Assembly: GCF_932294415.1 (NCBI RefSeq) | Contig: NC_065537.1 | Location: 70,969,761 to 71,033,760 of the forward strand | Reading direction: 5' to 3' | DNA from: Quercus robur | Taxonomy: Eukaryota; Streptophyta; Magnoliopsida; Fagales; Fagaceae | Length of the DNA: 64,000 nucleotides | Part shown: positions 44,727-57,322 of the stretch, piece by piece | Numbering within the stretch: position 1 is the stretch's first letter | Layout of the letters: each line of letters starts with the position of its first letter | Program-made: the position numbers and the translations under genes | Notes under the pieces: generated by a model | Database searches by the model: none | Seen by the model: only the letters and a program-made list of their open reading frames with translations | What the model was told of the DNA's origin: nothing

Positions 44727-47700
44727 TTATAATAGTGATTATTGTTGTTGCAATGTTGTGAATCTCTCCTTATGATGGGTACTATGTTTCCCCCCTTTCC
44801 TTTCAGTGCAGGGCAGAGGCTCCTTATATATTGCCTATTGCAATTGGTTTTTTACCATTTTACCCCTTAACCACTTTCGTCTAGGTGTGGGTGTGGCTTG
44901 TCAATTGTCCAACCACCACCACTTACCTGCGCTGGCCGTGCCACTCCCCATTACCAGACAAAGGAAACTATTTTGTTTGCTTGTTCATCGTGGCATTCCT
45001 GTCTACAACAGTGTGGGTATTCTCTCATGCTATCCCCCATGGCATGCACCTAGTGGTTCCAACTCATCCTTCCCTTTTTTGGGTGGTATGTCATCCCAGC
45101 AGGACGTTTCCCCCAAAAGAGTTTGAGCAGGAACCCCAGAATAGGCTCCCCCTTCTCCCCACCACCAGAACATATCCTCTCTTACCTCTGACCCATGGCC
45201 CACCACTCCTACATTGGCTGGGTACAGGTTGGTGGTGCCTAAGCCTTGTGCGTGCTCCATTTCCATGTATGTCCAAAGCTTGTCTGCTGCCTATGCATTT
45301 ACCATGGCCTAGAGGCCTGTCTGTGCATTCTGCTACCCACTTTTGACCTCTTATGGTGAGAACAGATTTCTAAGCCTTCATTCTTTAGGGCTTGCTTCAT
45401 TCAAGGGCTAGGCCTTGCTTGATTGTGGGCTTTTCTCTCTTTAGTCCACTCTTTGCTCCTTCCGTAAACTTGCTAGCATTCCTGCCATGGCCACTCTGTT
45501 ATTCCTGCTATGGTGTTATTTGACCCGTGCTTGCTAAGCCTCTTCTGGGCCTACTGTATGCTTTTCTTTCACTTGATTACAGTGACCCAGCATTGTCGGT
45601 GGGTCTACCTTCATGCTACTTGGGCTTCCTTGACCCATTCCATTGCTTATGGGCTTCCTCAGCCCATTTCTTCCTCCTTAAGCATCCTTGACCCATTTTC
45701 TTTCCTTGGGCATCCCTAGCCTATCCCAATTCTGCATTCCCATAGGCTTTTGCTAACTCTTTTGGTCCTTCATGGCCCAATTACCTTATCCTTTACCCTT
45801 GGGATTCATGGGCTTTCCATCAACCCCGTACTCACTTACTTCATTACTTCAAGCCTGCTTTGGCTCATTCTTACTTTTCTACTACCCATGGGTTTACTAC
45901 CTCTTTAGGCCCACTTGCTTCTTTCAAGGCCCATTTATCATTTTATGGGCTTATGTAATGGTTTTTCTCTCAATTTACTAACTCTTTTCTACCCATATTG
46001 TTGAGCTTCTTCCTACTACAGGGCTTTTCCAAAATGAGCATCACTGTTTAGCCCCCTGAGCATATGAAGTGCTCCTACGGTTCATATGCAAACAAAAGAC
46101 TTTCTTCTCCTTGCTGTCTTTCCTTTTTTCTTTTTTTTTTTCCTTCGCGGGCTTTTTTCGAAGAATGGGCCCTAACTTATTATTATTATTTTTCTTCTTG
46201 CCATGAACAATATTGTCTCTTCGAATTTCCTAGTTTAGCGGTTATTCTGAAACACAGCTTTCGCTTCATTAATTCCATGCCTTATCTGATGGGTGACCCA
46301 TTGCATCCTTTCGTGTTAACGTTAATAACATTGGTACTTAGAGATTCCCTTCATATTCCAGACACAAACACTTTCTCCCTTTCCCCTTCTTTATCGTACC
46401 TTCTCTCTTAAACACCCTCACCCACTTACTCCGATTAATTCTTCCATTATGATGCTGGCAAAAGGTCAAGGTTCTTCCCGTCGTAAGGGGAAAGAAGTCA
46501 CCTCTGATGATCCTTCCACATGGGAAGTAGGCGAAGAGGCCTTCATTCCAAATCTGAGCGTTCTAATGAGGAGGAGGCACAGCACGATCCCGATAATGAG
46601 TGTGCTCCCCTTATAGACCCATGATATGATGTCCATGCCCATTTTCCAAAAGTTCCTAGTGAGTACACGCCTTTGTCACCGGGCTATGTGTGGCTCGCCC
46701 TTTGCCGTCGCAACATGGAGATATCATGGGCTCTGTTGGCTTCTTCAATTCCTGATCTTGTTATCTGCCAAGGTACTTCACTCCCCATGCCCATTTCTTC
46801 GAGTTTGGATCAAGTACTGCTTTGGGTTGGAAAGAATAGGTGGATGCCGAGTTATCAGATAAAGGCTTTATGAAGGTGCTACAGTGGGCCAGCGTGTTAA
46901 AGGTCATTATTTCATCGCATTACTTGTCCAACTATAGGGACTTGTTCAATCTTTGTCATTTGCTCCATCAGTGGTGCACCGCTACTGACACCTTCTTCCT
47001 TTCCTGCAGTGAGATCACCATGACCTTGGAAGACGTGGCCAACCAATTGCTTTTTCCCATTCTGTGTGATGTTGACCCCAGTGCTTTGGAGCTTTCTACA
47101 GAGGAGGAGGCCGTGGAGGCCAAGTTAAGGAAGGGGATGAGTAGCAATGCAAAGGCCATGGAGGCTGTGTTATAGTAGTGATTATTTTTGTTGTAATGTT
47201 GTGAATCTCTCCTTATAATGGGTACTACGTTCCCCCCTTTCCCTTCTGTGCACGGTGGAGGCTCCTTATATACTACTTGTTACAATTGGTTTTTTACCAT
47301 TTTACCACTTAACCACTTATGTCTGGGTGTGGGTGTGGCTTGTCGGCTGTCTAACCACCACCATTTACTTGGCTGGCCATGCCATTCCCCATTACCAGAC
47401 AAAGAAAACTATTTTGTTCGCTTATTTACCGTGGCATTCCTATCTGCAACAGTGTGGGTATTCTCTCTTGCTATCCTGCATAGCATGCACCTAGTGGTTC
47501 CAACTCATCCTTCCCTTTTTTGGGTGGTATGTCATCCCAGCAGGACATTTCCCCAAAAGAGTTTGAGCGGGAACCCCATAATAGGCTCCCCCTTCTCCCC
47601 ACCGCCAGACCATATCCTTTCTTACCTCTGACCTATGGCTTTCCAATCCTATATTGGCTAGGTACAGGTTAGTGGTGCCTGAGCCTTGTGCGTACTCCAT

Positions 47701-49615
47701 TTCCACGTTTGTCCAAAGCTTGTCTGCTGCTTATGCGTTTGCATAGCCTGGAGGCCTATCTGTGCATTCTGCTACCCACTTTTAACCTTTTATGGTGTGA
47801 ACAGGTTTCTGAGCCTTCATTCTTTAGGGCTTGCTTCATTCAAGGGCTGGGCCTTGCTTGATTGTGGGCTTTTCTCTCTTTAGCCCACTCTTTGCTCCTT
47901 CCGTAAACTTGCTAGCATTCCTGCCATGCCACTCTATTATTCCTGTTATGGTGTTATTTGACTTGTGCTTGCTAGGCCTCTTTTGGGCCTATTGTATGCT
48001 TTTCTTTCACTTGATTGCAGTGACCCAACATTGTCGTTGGGTCTACCTTCATGCTACTTGGGCTTCCTTGACCCATTCCATTGCTTATGGGCTTCCTCAG
48101 CCCATTTCTTCCTCCTTGAGCATCCTTGACCCATTTTCTTTCCTTGGGCATCCTCAGCCTATTCCAATTCTACATTCCCATGGGCTTTTGCTAACACTTT
48201 TAGGCCTCTATGGCCCAATTACCATATCCTTTACCCTCGAGGTTCATGGGTCTTTTATCAACTCCTTACTCACTTACTTCATTACTTCGAGCCTGCTTTG
48301 GCTCATTCTTACTTTTCTACTACCCATGGGTTTACTACTTCTTTCTCTGGGCTCCTTTAGGCCTACTAGCTTCTTTCGAGGCCCATTTATCATTTTATGG
48401 GCTTATGATCCATCATTCCTGCCATTCGGGTTTAATGGTTTTTCTCTTAATTTACTAACCTTTTTCTATCCATATTGTTGGGCTTCTTCCTGCTATTAGG
48501 CTTTTCCAAAATGAGCATCACCATTTAGCCCCTTGAGCATATGAAGTGCTCCTACAGTTCATATGCGAACAAAAGACTTTCTTCTCCTTGCTATCTTTCC
48601 TTTTTTTTTTCCTTCGCGGGCTTTTTTGAATAGTGGGCCCCACCTTATTATTATTATTTTTCTTCTTGCCATGAACAGTGTTGTCTCTTCGAATTTCCCA
48701 GTTTAGCGGTTATTCTGAAACACAGCTTTCGCTTCATTAATTCCATGCCTTATCCGATGGGTAACCCATCGCATCCTTTCGTGTCAACGATAATAACATT
48801 GGTACTTAAGAGAGATTCCTTGCATATTCCAGACACAAACACTTTCTCCCTTTCCCCTTCTTCATCGTACCTTCTCTCTCAAACACTCTCACCCACTTAC
48901 TCCGATCAATTCTTCCACTATGACGCTGGCAAAAGGTCAAGGTTCTTCCCGTCGTAAGGGGAAAGAATTCACCTCCGATGATCTTGCCACATGGGATGTA
49001 GGTGAAGAGGCCTTTCATTCTAAATCGGAGCATTTTGATAAGGAGGAGGCATGGCGCGATCCAGATAGTGAGTGCGCTCCCCTTATAGACCGATGGTATG
49101 ATGCCCATGCCCATTTTCCAAAAGTTCCTACTAAGTACACTCCTCCGCCGCCGGGCCGTGTCTACCATCACAACCCGAAGATATCGTGGGCTCCGTTGGC
49201 TTCTTCAATTTCTGATCTTGTTATCTGCCAGGGTACTTCACTCCCCGTGCCCATTTCTTTGAGTTTGGATCGAGTACTGCTTCGGGTTGGAAAGAATAGG
49301 TGGACACCGAGTTATCAGATAAGGGCTTTATGGAGGCGCTATAACGGGCCAACGTGTTGAAGGTCATTATTTCATCGCATTGCTTGTCCAACTATAGGGA
49401 CTTGTTCAATCTTTTTCATTTGGTCCATCAGTGGTGCACCACTACTCACACCTTTTTCCTTTCCTGCAGTGAGATCACCATAACCTTGGAAGATGTGGCC
49501 AACCAATTACTTTTGCCCATTTTGTGTGATTTTGAACCCAATGCTTTGGAGCTCTCTGTAGAGGAGGAGGCCATGAAGGCCGAGTTGAGGAAGGGGATGA
49601 GTGGCAATGCGAAGT
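44727..49615 (+). repeat. Tandem duplication of a 2.44-kb unit (PMD 5' region)
   Basis: Unit 1 runs about 44727-47168 and unit 2 about 47169-49615. Each starts with the TAGTGATTATT-type word, then GTTGTGAATCTCTCCTTAT, then a long non-coding part (CATGCACCTAGTGGTTCC at 45042 and 47484), then the start of the PMD reading frame. Divergence is several percent with small indels. The copies part at AATGCAAAG/AATGCGAAG. Confidence 0.85.
46449..47175 (+). pseudogene. PMD gene 5' fragment (first copy)
   Basis: It parallels the start of the second copy: a basic N-terminus (KGQGSSRRKGK), then a shifted frame reading ELSDKGFMKVLQWASVLKV, then FFLSCSEITMTLEDVANQLL (near 47000-47055), the plant mobile domain signature. 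It ends where the second duplication unit begins, so it is a truncated copy with no downstream exons. Confidence 0.7.
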
Positions 49616-52600
49616 TGTCACATTAGGTTGGGTCTTTCTCCAAGGCTTCCATCGTTGCTCGTCATGTGACCTTCGTCACGTTTTGGTTCTGTAAGTTCAT
49701 CTTTTGCTCTCACCCTCACTATGCTGTAAAGCCTTTGTATTTTCTGTTACTCATTAAGATATCTGTTGGGGTGAGTCTACCGCTAGCGCACATGTTTCTG
49801 GGACATCTATATGTTCAGTTAGATATCCTACGAAGTGATGAGGAGCAGGAGGGTTCTTGCCATATAGTTACTTCTTCTATTCATAGTACCATTCTACAGC
49901 ATCTATTGCATGAGCATTGTGCTAGGCATTTGGCAAAGAGTGGACCTGTCCGCTTTGCCAAGGAGAGATACCAGTTGTGTCCAAGAGTTATCATTGATTT
50001 CTGTGGTCAGTTTGCATCTAATTTTCATTAGCTTTTCGTTGGATTGGTTTAAAACCGATTAGGCATCCTGTCATTGAGTTCTTTTATAAAGGAGTTGGGT
50101 TTTCTTGGAGAGCATGTAGGAATTTAGGTATGGATTATACATGTGCTAATTCTGCCATGGGTCCTTTTGTTGATATTGCTAGGACCACCACCCCATTGAT
50201 TGGCTTTGATGAGAGAGGTATCACTTACTTAGCGGCCACTAATGCTACGTGATTGCCCTATTTGGCTGACGAGGGTGTTAGATTTGTGCATTATTCTGGT
50301 GATAAGGTTAGAAGGCAGTTTAGGCTAGATCAGGATATTCCTGATGACTTTTCTACCATTATGGAGTCCCCTATTTCTGTTCGGCCATTCCTACAGCATA
50401 CTGCTTTTGAGTTTTGGAGTAGGCATTTCAATGCAATCACTATTCCAGGTTCACAGAGGGAGGGTATTTGTATTGCTACCATGCATGGGTACTGGCAGGC
50501 CGTGATGACCTCATTTGAGAAAGAGTTGTTGGGCAGCCGTAGGTTTTCTCTCATTCCTTCTGATGGCCTTAATGCAGTCATTTCTGCCAACCCTTGGTTG
50601 TACCTTCACACCAAGTCTATGGTGGCATATGCTAGGAAGCAGAGTTGGTCTGCTATATTTGAGTGGGTTGAGAAAGAGAGAGGGTGGTTCTGGTATGCTG
50701 GTGATTATCCCATGGGTTGGGAGAAGAGAATGAAGGTGACAAACATCTCTGTGCCCGTGAAGAAAAGTTCTACACCTCGGTCAACCAAGCATGTTTGCCA
50801 AGAAGGGTGATGACTCCTTTGAGACTTGTTCAGACATTGTGCCTTTTGAAGGTGACCTTCCTCCCGTAGGTAACATAATTTTTGAGAGTTCTCCTCTTTC
50901 TACTCGTACCTATTCCAACAGGCACCCTATTGCAAGCAAGTCTAGGCCCACTGCTCCACGGCCATCTGCTGATACTTCTCCTTCTAGCAGGACCCGAGGC
51001 AATAAGAGGAAGACATCTCCTCCTCCTATGTCCACCACTACTGAGAAGAGAGTATGTTATCTTTAATTTTACTTCATCTTCATTATTTTTGTATAGGGCT
51101 TTTCTGTGGCTAACCTCATATACTTGTTGACTCATTCCCTTCTTCTTGTCTTCTCTTCCCTTCTTCTGTTACCCGCCCTATATTGCTTAATGAGCCCGAG
51201 TTTGAGGTATGTCTCCCTCTTTTCCTCTCTCCCTTTCTTACATGTGTTCCCATTGCCATGCGTCATAGATTACCCCATTTCTCTTTATCCTCTTCTTTTC
51301 GTATATATACACATCATTAATTATTAAGCATTGTTCTCATTTTCATTTTTGCTTCTCATTCTTCAGGCTGAGTCTGAGCCTATCTCCATATATCACCCCA
51401 CGGCTAAGGTTTCTACCGCTATAGGCACACCTATGAAGGGTTTCTTTGATGGGGTTGATATGGTGGCTAAGGCTATGGCTCCTGCTGCTACACAGGGAAT
51501 TCCTTTCGAGATGCCTATCCCTTCCATCGAACTTGGACCTGTAAAGGGGGGTGCCTAGATTGAAGGGTTTAGTGAGCTTGCTTCCCAGACTTAGATTTCC
51601 TCTCCTGCCAAACCTCTTGTTATCTTTACCAGCTATCCTTTCGCAGCTTTATCTCCGGCTGTGAAGCATGGCCTCTTTCTGGTAGTTACCCCTTCCTCTA
51701 TCCCTAGCTCTGCCACACGTGGGCCTGATGCAGACTTGTCCTTTGAGGGATATAAGGAGGTTCTTGAGGATTCTGACGGTGAACCCACTATGAAGAAGAG
51801 GATCTTTGATTCTAATAAGGAGAAGGGTGATAAGCATAAGGTTGAGACTATGGGTACGTATCTCTCATATTTGTTAAGTTTCTCTCTTCACCCTTTATCG
51901 TTGCCTTCTTCTTCCTTTTATATGTATCTGTGTAACCTCCTGATGCAATCTCTGTTCATTTTGTATGTCTTTTCTTCTGATCACAGAGACTTTTGAGGAG
52001 CTAGATGTTGCAGCAGACACAGCAATGCTTACATCCACTCCTTCTGCCGCACTTGCAGCACCTATTTCTGCCATTCCTATAACACCAGTTTCTGTTGTTC
52101 CTACAGTACCAGTTTCTGCTATACTTGCTCTTACCATTCCTACAGCACCAGTTCCTACCGTTCCTACAGCACAAGTTCCTGCCATCCCCACAGCCCCCAT
52201 CCTTGCGGGTTCTGGTATGTTTTCTTCCTTATTTCTTCATTATTAATCCATCCTTCTCGCTTTATGGTTTCTCACACCACGCTTCATGTTCCCTATCGGG
52301 TCCAGTTCTCACTGCCCCTTCTCAATTTGAGGTAGGCAGCAATTCTGCCATAATTCCAAACCCTATGAGTGATGCTATGGCCTTTTTTACTCGCTTCAAC
52401 CAGCCCAAGGTTAATGATCTCGATCCTGTGGACTTCTGGGGTGCTGGGCCTCCCTATGTTAACTTCCATGGCTTCTGAGTTCATGAGGATTTTGGTTCTC
52501 ACTTAAAGGCAATTTATAGCAGTCATGGGGACTTCATGCAGGGATTTCTTCTTGGTCGTTCCATGAGAGAGCATTTCCTAAAGTTGTTAGGGAGTGTGAT

Positions 52601-52897
52601 GAATGACACAACTTCATCGATACTATTTCTTCTGAGAGCATCCTACAATAGAGGGCTACAATACAAGAGCTAATCAGAGTGGGCTTTGTTGTAGAGTTCA
52701 TGTTGGACCATCTGCATGAGATTGCCTAAGCCTTCTTCATGAAGAAGGTTCAGCCTGCTGTTGATGTCATTGACACACGCATTAAGGCTATAAGGAAGGA
52801 GGTGGTGGACTTGGAGGGACATCGTGAGTGCCTTCTTTCTAGTGTTGGTGGATCTAGTCGCTTTGGAGATCAGACTCTTATTTCCGAACTTCGTTGA
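48920..52897 (+). pseudogene. Plant mobile domain (PMD) gene with introns, antisense to the gypsy element that carries it
   Basis: The start at 48920 gives a basic N-terminus. After a frame change near 49260-49320 the PMD signature follows (SCSEITITLEDVANQLLLPI, 49460-49520), then LAHMFLGHLYVQLDILRSDE (49790), then a long open stretch 50253-50810 with GYWQAVMTSFEKELLG and NPWLYLHTKSMVAYARK. Downstream are Pro/Ser-rich exons separated by clear GT-AG introns: about 51048-51366, 51855-51986 and 52214-52304. A C-terminal helical part contains EFMLDHLHEIA and RIKAIRKEVVDLEGHRECLL and ends SRFGDQTLISELR before the stop at 52895. In-frame stops near 49307, 49343, 49624, 50250, 51556 and in the last exon suggest decay. 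PMD proteins (MAIN/MAIL1 relatives) act in silencing and growth control; a subgroup is found in retroelements. Confidence 0.75.
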
Positions 52898-53203
52898 TTT
52901 TGTTAGTTTCCCTTTTGTTCCCTTTCCCTTATTCCCTTATCTAGCACACTTTATGTTTTCTATAGTACTCATTTGGCAAGTCTTACATGACTGCTATAGT
53001 TTGGGTTTGTAAATTGTGATACTACACTTGCTACTGCTTTTGCTATTACTATGACTATGATGCCATATGCTTTCTTATACTGCATAGCTTTGCATTACAT
53101 TTAGATAATAGCATGTTACAATATTGCCTTGTGACATAGTCACTTGAAGAAAAAGGAAACATCAAACTCATTAAACAAAAGGGATAACTACATGACTTTT
53201 CTC
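52898..53203. other. Gap between convergent PMD and pol 3' ends
   Basis: 306 bp, AT-rich, with TTTTGCTATTACTATGACTA-like low-complexity sequence. It probably holds both 3' UTRs. No other feature seen. Confidence 0.5.
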
Positions 53204-54660
53204 TTAAGCATAATAACGTTTTAGCCACTTGCCATTGATGGGATCCATCAGATCTTTGCCGTCCATTTGGGCCAAACGATAATACCCACTTGCATGTGCT
53301 TCTCTTATCACAAGAGGTCCCTCCTATTTTGGTGAAAACTTAGATGGTCCTACCATACCTCGCCTGACGTGGTCTGTTGCCTTTAGCACAAGTTGTCCTT
53401 CTGCAAGCACTCTTTCTTTAGTCATCCTGCTATAGGTTTCGGTCATCTTCTGTTTGTATCTACGGCTGCATTCTTGGGCTTCTTCCCTCTTCTCATCATG
53501 CCCTTCTTAGTCCTTACACCTTTGTGCCGCAAAGACTCCCTTCTCCTTTTCTTTCTTCTGCATCTGCATAACTCTTAAAAAGGGAGTCATCACTTCTGCT
53601 AGGCTCATTACCTCTATTCCGTAGACCAAAGAAAATGATGAAAACCCTGTGGCTAACTTTGGTGAATTTCTGTAAGCCTAAAGAGCGTCTGGCAGATGCG
53701 TTGCCCATCCTTCCGTATATTCTTGGCTCATTTTGCTGATGATCTTTATGAGGGCTTGTTCGTCACCTCTGCCTGCCCATTCCCTTGAGGGTAATAAGGC
53801 GATGACCGATGATGCTTGACTTGGTAGAACTCTAGCATTTTCCTTAAATCGCTATTGACGAAGGGCGTGCCATTGTCATTGATGAACCTATGGGGTACTC
53901 CAAACCTGACAATTATGTTCTCCTTGATAAAGTTTGCTACCGCTCCTCTCATGACTTTACGGAGTGGTACTACTTCTGCCTACTTGGTGAAATACTCTGT
54001 GGCCACTAGGATCCATATGTATCCTCGTAATGGTGGATTAGATTAACTGGTCCCACCAAATCAAGCCCCCAAGTGTGGAAGGGCCATAGGGTGACCATGT
54101 TATGTAAGTTCTACGAATGAGTATGAATTAGGTTGGCTTGTACTTGACAACTATGGCATTTTTTCACAAATTCTACTGTATCCATCTCCATGGTGGGCCA
54201 ATAGTGACCCATTTGTAGTAGGCATCTGTACAACTTTTTCTTCTCCTGGTGCTGCCCACACTCCCCTGTGTGTACTTCCTTTATCATCTCGCTTGTTTCT
54301 TCAGGACCCAAACATCATAACAGATCCCCATCATATCCTTTTTTGAAAAGGACTCTATCATGCAAAAAATATCGTGCTACCAAACTCTTAAGCTTGTATC
54401 TTTCACTGTGCTTTTGTGGCAGGATACCTTTAGTCAAGTATCGCACAAATGGACTCCTCTAGTCCTCGCTAATGAATACAAAGCAACTTTCCTCTTTGTC
54501 TGCTGCAAGTTGGCAGGCCTCACATTGGGTTTGGACTTGGTTTGCGTCCTTGCCCATGCTTGGCCAATAGAAACCTGCCCTTTGGAGTCTGCAGTAAAGG
54601 TTGACTTCTTCACAGGACCCACAGGTCTTATCATGTACTTCCTTCAACTTTCTTCAAGCT
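53204..54660 (-). pseudogene. Tat-element integrase with two zinc-binding-like modules
   Basis: From upstream: a first module (EVHDKTCGSC, then FYWPSMGKD, then CEACQ, 54459-54647); a second, canonical module (EVHTGECGQH, GHYWPTMEMD, CHSCQ, 54150-54311); the catalytic core (VRFGVPHRFINDNGTPFVN, then YYPQGNGQAEVTNK, 53746-53952); and a C-terminal SH3-like part (VRRGMVGPSKFSPK, then REAHASGYYRLAQMDGKDLM, 53230-53380). It contains stops and frameshifts. Confidence 0.75.
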
Positions 54661-54971
54661 TCCTCTTGCCTCACGCATCTTAACAGGACTCCACCTGGAA
54701 TCCTGTGATACAATTCTCCTCTTACTAAGGCATAGTCTCTTAGTGCCTTCAATTCTGCCATGTCTTCTTCTCTCGTTAAAGCTTCTTTTATTGGAATCCT
54801 CCAATCTTCTTCACATTGTTCCTCTTGGAAGCTTTCCTTCAACATCTCGACAATAGACTCTTTCCTCTCACTGACTTCTATCCTGGTGTTGTCTCCTTCA
54901 AAAACTATTTGCAAGCTTAACATGGCCAGTGCATACGCATACCGATTCTCATTCTTTGGAGCATGCTCTAT

Positions 54972-55205
54972 CTAAAAAGTTGAAAACTTTTCCTCCATCT
55001 TTTGGGCCATCATTCTGTATAGGGCTGGGATGGGTTCCTTCAATGAGAAGCTCCCTTTGGTCTGGCAGACCACTAGGTTTGAATCACCCATCACTTTTAA
55101 ATGCTTGACCCCCATTTCTAGGGTCATAGCTAGCCCTGTGAGATAGGCCTGATATTCTACAGTATTATTTGAGCAGGGGAATTCTAATTTAAATGAGAAC
55201 ACCAC
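54972..55205 (-). pseudogene. Tat-element second, archaeal-like RNase H (aRNH)
   Basis: Reads FPCSNNTVEYQAYLTGLAMT then LKVMGDSNLVVCQ: the conserved Glu and the GDS Asp of archaeal-type RNase H. This extra domain between RNH and integrase marks the Tat lineage. Confidence 0.75.
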
Positions 55206-55286
55206 AACCTCATCCTCTTTATGATATAGGATTATTCCTATGCCTCCTGAGTGGGCGGTTGAGGATCCATCAAACTTTATTACCCA

Positions 55287-55769
55287 CTATTCTCTGATTT
55301 CTTCTGCCATGGCCACATCCCCTAGGACCTTATTGTCCAGCGGGAATTCCTCTTCTCCCGGAAATTGTGCCAACAAGTCTTCTATATACTGGCTCTTCAC
55401 TACTTTGAGCATTCCCGCCTTCAAATCATATTGTGACAACCGTAGTAACCACTGGGATAGCCTTTCCAACAGAATTGGCTGCCGCAACAGAGCCTTGATT
55501 GTATGAGACTTAGTCATCAGCCATACCACATGGTCCAGGAAATAATGGCGTAGCCTCTGTGAAGCATATACTATAGCCAAGCATGCTCTTTCCTCTTTTG
55601 GGTAGCGAGTTTTTGCATCTTTCAAGGAACAACTGATGTAGTAAACTAGTTGCTCGATACCACCTCCGTCCTTTTGGGCAATTAATGCGCCTATGACATA
55701 CGAGTTGGTGGATAAGTAGAGCAGCAATGGCTTCTTGCAAATTAGGGCTTGCACCATAGGGAGGTTCAT
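55287..55769 (-). pseudogene. Tat-element RNase H (RT-linked) domain
   Basis: Contains LLLYLSTNSYVIGALIAQKD then YYISCSLKDAKTRYP, ERACLAIVYASQRLRHYF and the final LAQFPGEEEFPL linker. It lies directly behind the RT, as in all Ty3/gypsy elements. The DTNxxA-like position reads STNSY, an altered first catalytic Asp. Confidence 0.75.
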
Positions 55770-55802
55770 TATAATTTGTTGTAACCTCCTAAAGGTTGTT
55801 TG

Positions 55803-56726
55803 CTACGTTTCTTCCCACTCAAAGCTTTGCCCCTTCTTGATTAATTTGGCAAAGGATGAAGTAATTAAGGCTAAACCCAGGATGAATCTCCTAATGTATG
55901 AGACTTTTCTCGAGAAACTCTTCAATTCTTTCATCGTGGTAGGTGGCTTCATGGTTGCTATGGTTGTGGCCTTGGCCGGATCTACATTTATTCCTTTGCT
56001 GTGAACCAAGAAACCTAGAAATTTCCCAGAAGATACCCCAAATGCACATTTGAGGGGATTCATCCTCAACTTGAAAGCCCTACATCTTTCAAATACTCTT
56101 CTTAATATTTATACATGCTCTTCTCGCCTTTTTGACTTCACAACTATGTCATCTACATAGTACTCCAACTCACGATGCATCATGTCGTGGAATATGGCCG
56201 TCATGGTTCGTTGGTAAGTTGCAACTGCGTTTTTCAACCCAAAAGGCATTAAAGTATAGTAGAAATTGCCTACAGGTGTTTTGAAGGTAGTTTTCTCCAC
56301 ATCCTTTGGCGCCATTTTGATTTAATTGTACCGGCTGAATCCGTCCATGAATAAAAACATGTTGTTCCCTACTGCAGAATCTATCAGCAAGTCCATGTTT
56401 AGCAGAGGGAATTCATCCTTTGGGCAGACTCTGTTGAGATTTCTAAAGTCTACGTAACACCTCATCTGCCCATTCTTCTTCTTTACTAGTACGATGTTGG
56501 ATAACCAACGTGGATGTTGGATGGGTTTAATGAAACTTGTAGCTAGCAACTTTTGCACTTTCTTTACTATTTGCTTCTTTATTTCGGTGTGGAATATCCT
56601 GGCAGGTTGGGCCACTAGCTTGGCCTCGGAGTCCACGTTCAGGGTGTGCACCACCAACCCGGGATCTAATCCGAGCATTTCGCTATAATCCCATGCGAAA
56701 ACATCTTTAAATTCTTTTAGCAACAA
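55803..56726 (-). pseudogene. Tat-element reverse transcriptase domain
   Basis: It starts FKDVFAWDYSEMLGLDP; palm motifs LVKKKNGQMRCYVDFRNLNR (56460), MPFGLKNAVATYQRTM (56215) and the catalytic YVDDIVVKS (56140); then the thumb (LGFLVHSKGINVDPAKA, 55990). Three frame pieces with stops between them. Confidence 0.8.
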
Positions 56727-57322
56727 TATCTATTTTGATTTCTCTTCCTTTGATAGTTTTGAACTAATTGAGATATGTTTTGGTTCTTGTGGGTTAGACC
56801 CTAGGTTGATTTCTTCAAATCTTTCTTTTGCTGTAACTTGTACATCCATTTCTGCCGCAATTTCTTACTCTTTCTATTCATTACTTTCTTCCTTCGAACC
56901 TTCTTGAGCCACGCAGCACATCAAACTTTTGTGCTACCACTCATGTCTAGGGCCCGCCTGCATATCACATGTGGGCCCCTCACACCTTCATAATTTGGAA
57001 ACAATCCTACCATCAGGGCCTCGGACCCTGACACATTGTGGTGTGTCATCTAACTCCGAAGTGGGCGCTTTTTTCCTCTTCCTCCTCTGCGATAGCAGCT
57101 TCCTCAAATTGAGCTTTGGGTAATTTTGGATATCCTCCCACCTAGGCACGAAGGTACCTCGTGGTTTCAATACTGAGCTTTCCCCAAACGGTGCCCATTG
57201 GTCGTAGAACATAGTTTCTACTAGATGAGCTTTTGCTTGCTCAAATGGTGATGAATTTGCTGCTATGCGTATCATTCTACCATTCAACCTCCCTTTCACA
57301 CACTGATGATAGATGGATGGGA

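Noticed and set aside
45510..48499. Long hydrophobic frames resembling membrane proteins
   Set aside because: They lie in the non-coding part of the 2.44-kb repeat. T/C-rich DNA gives Leu/Phe/Ser-rich translations in any frame, and the two copies do not keep the same frame.
52095..52250. Possible antifreeze or structural protein with Pro/Ala/Val repeats
   Set aside because: It is an exon of the PMD gene encoding a repetitive linker; the neighbouring GT-AG introns fit that gene.
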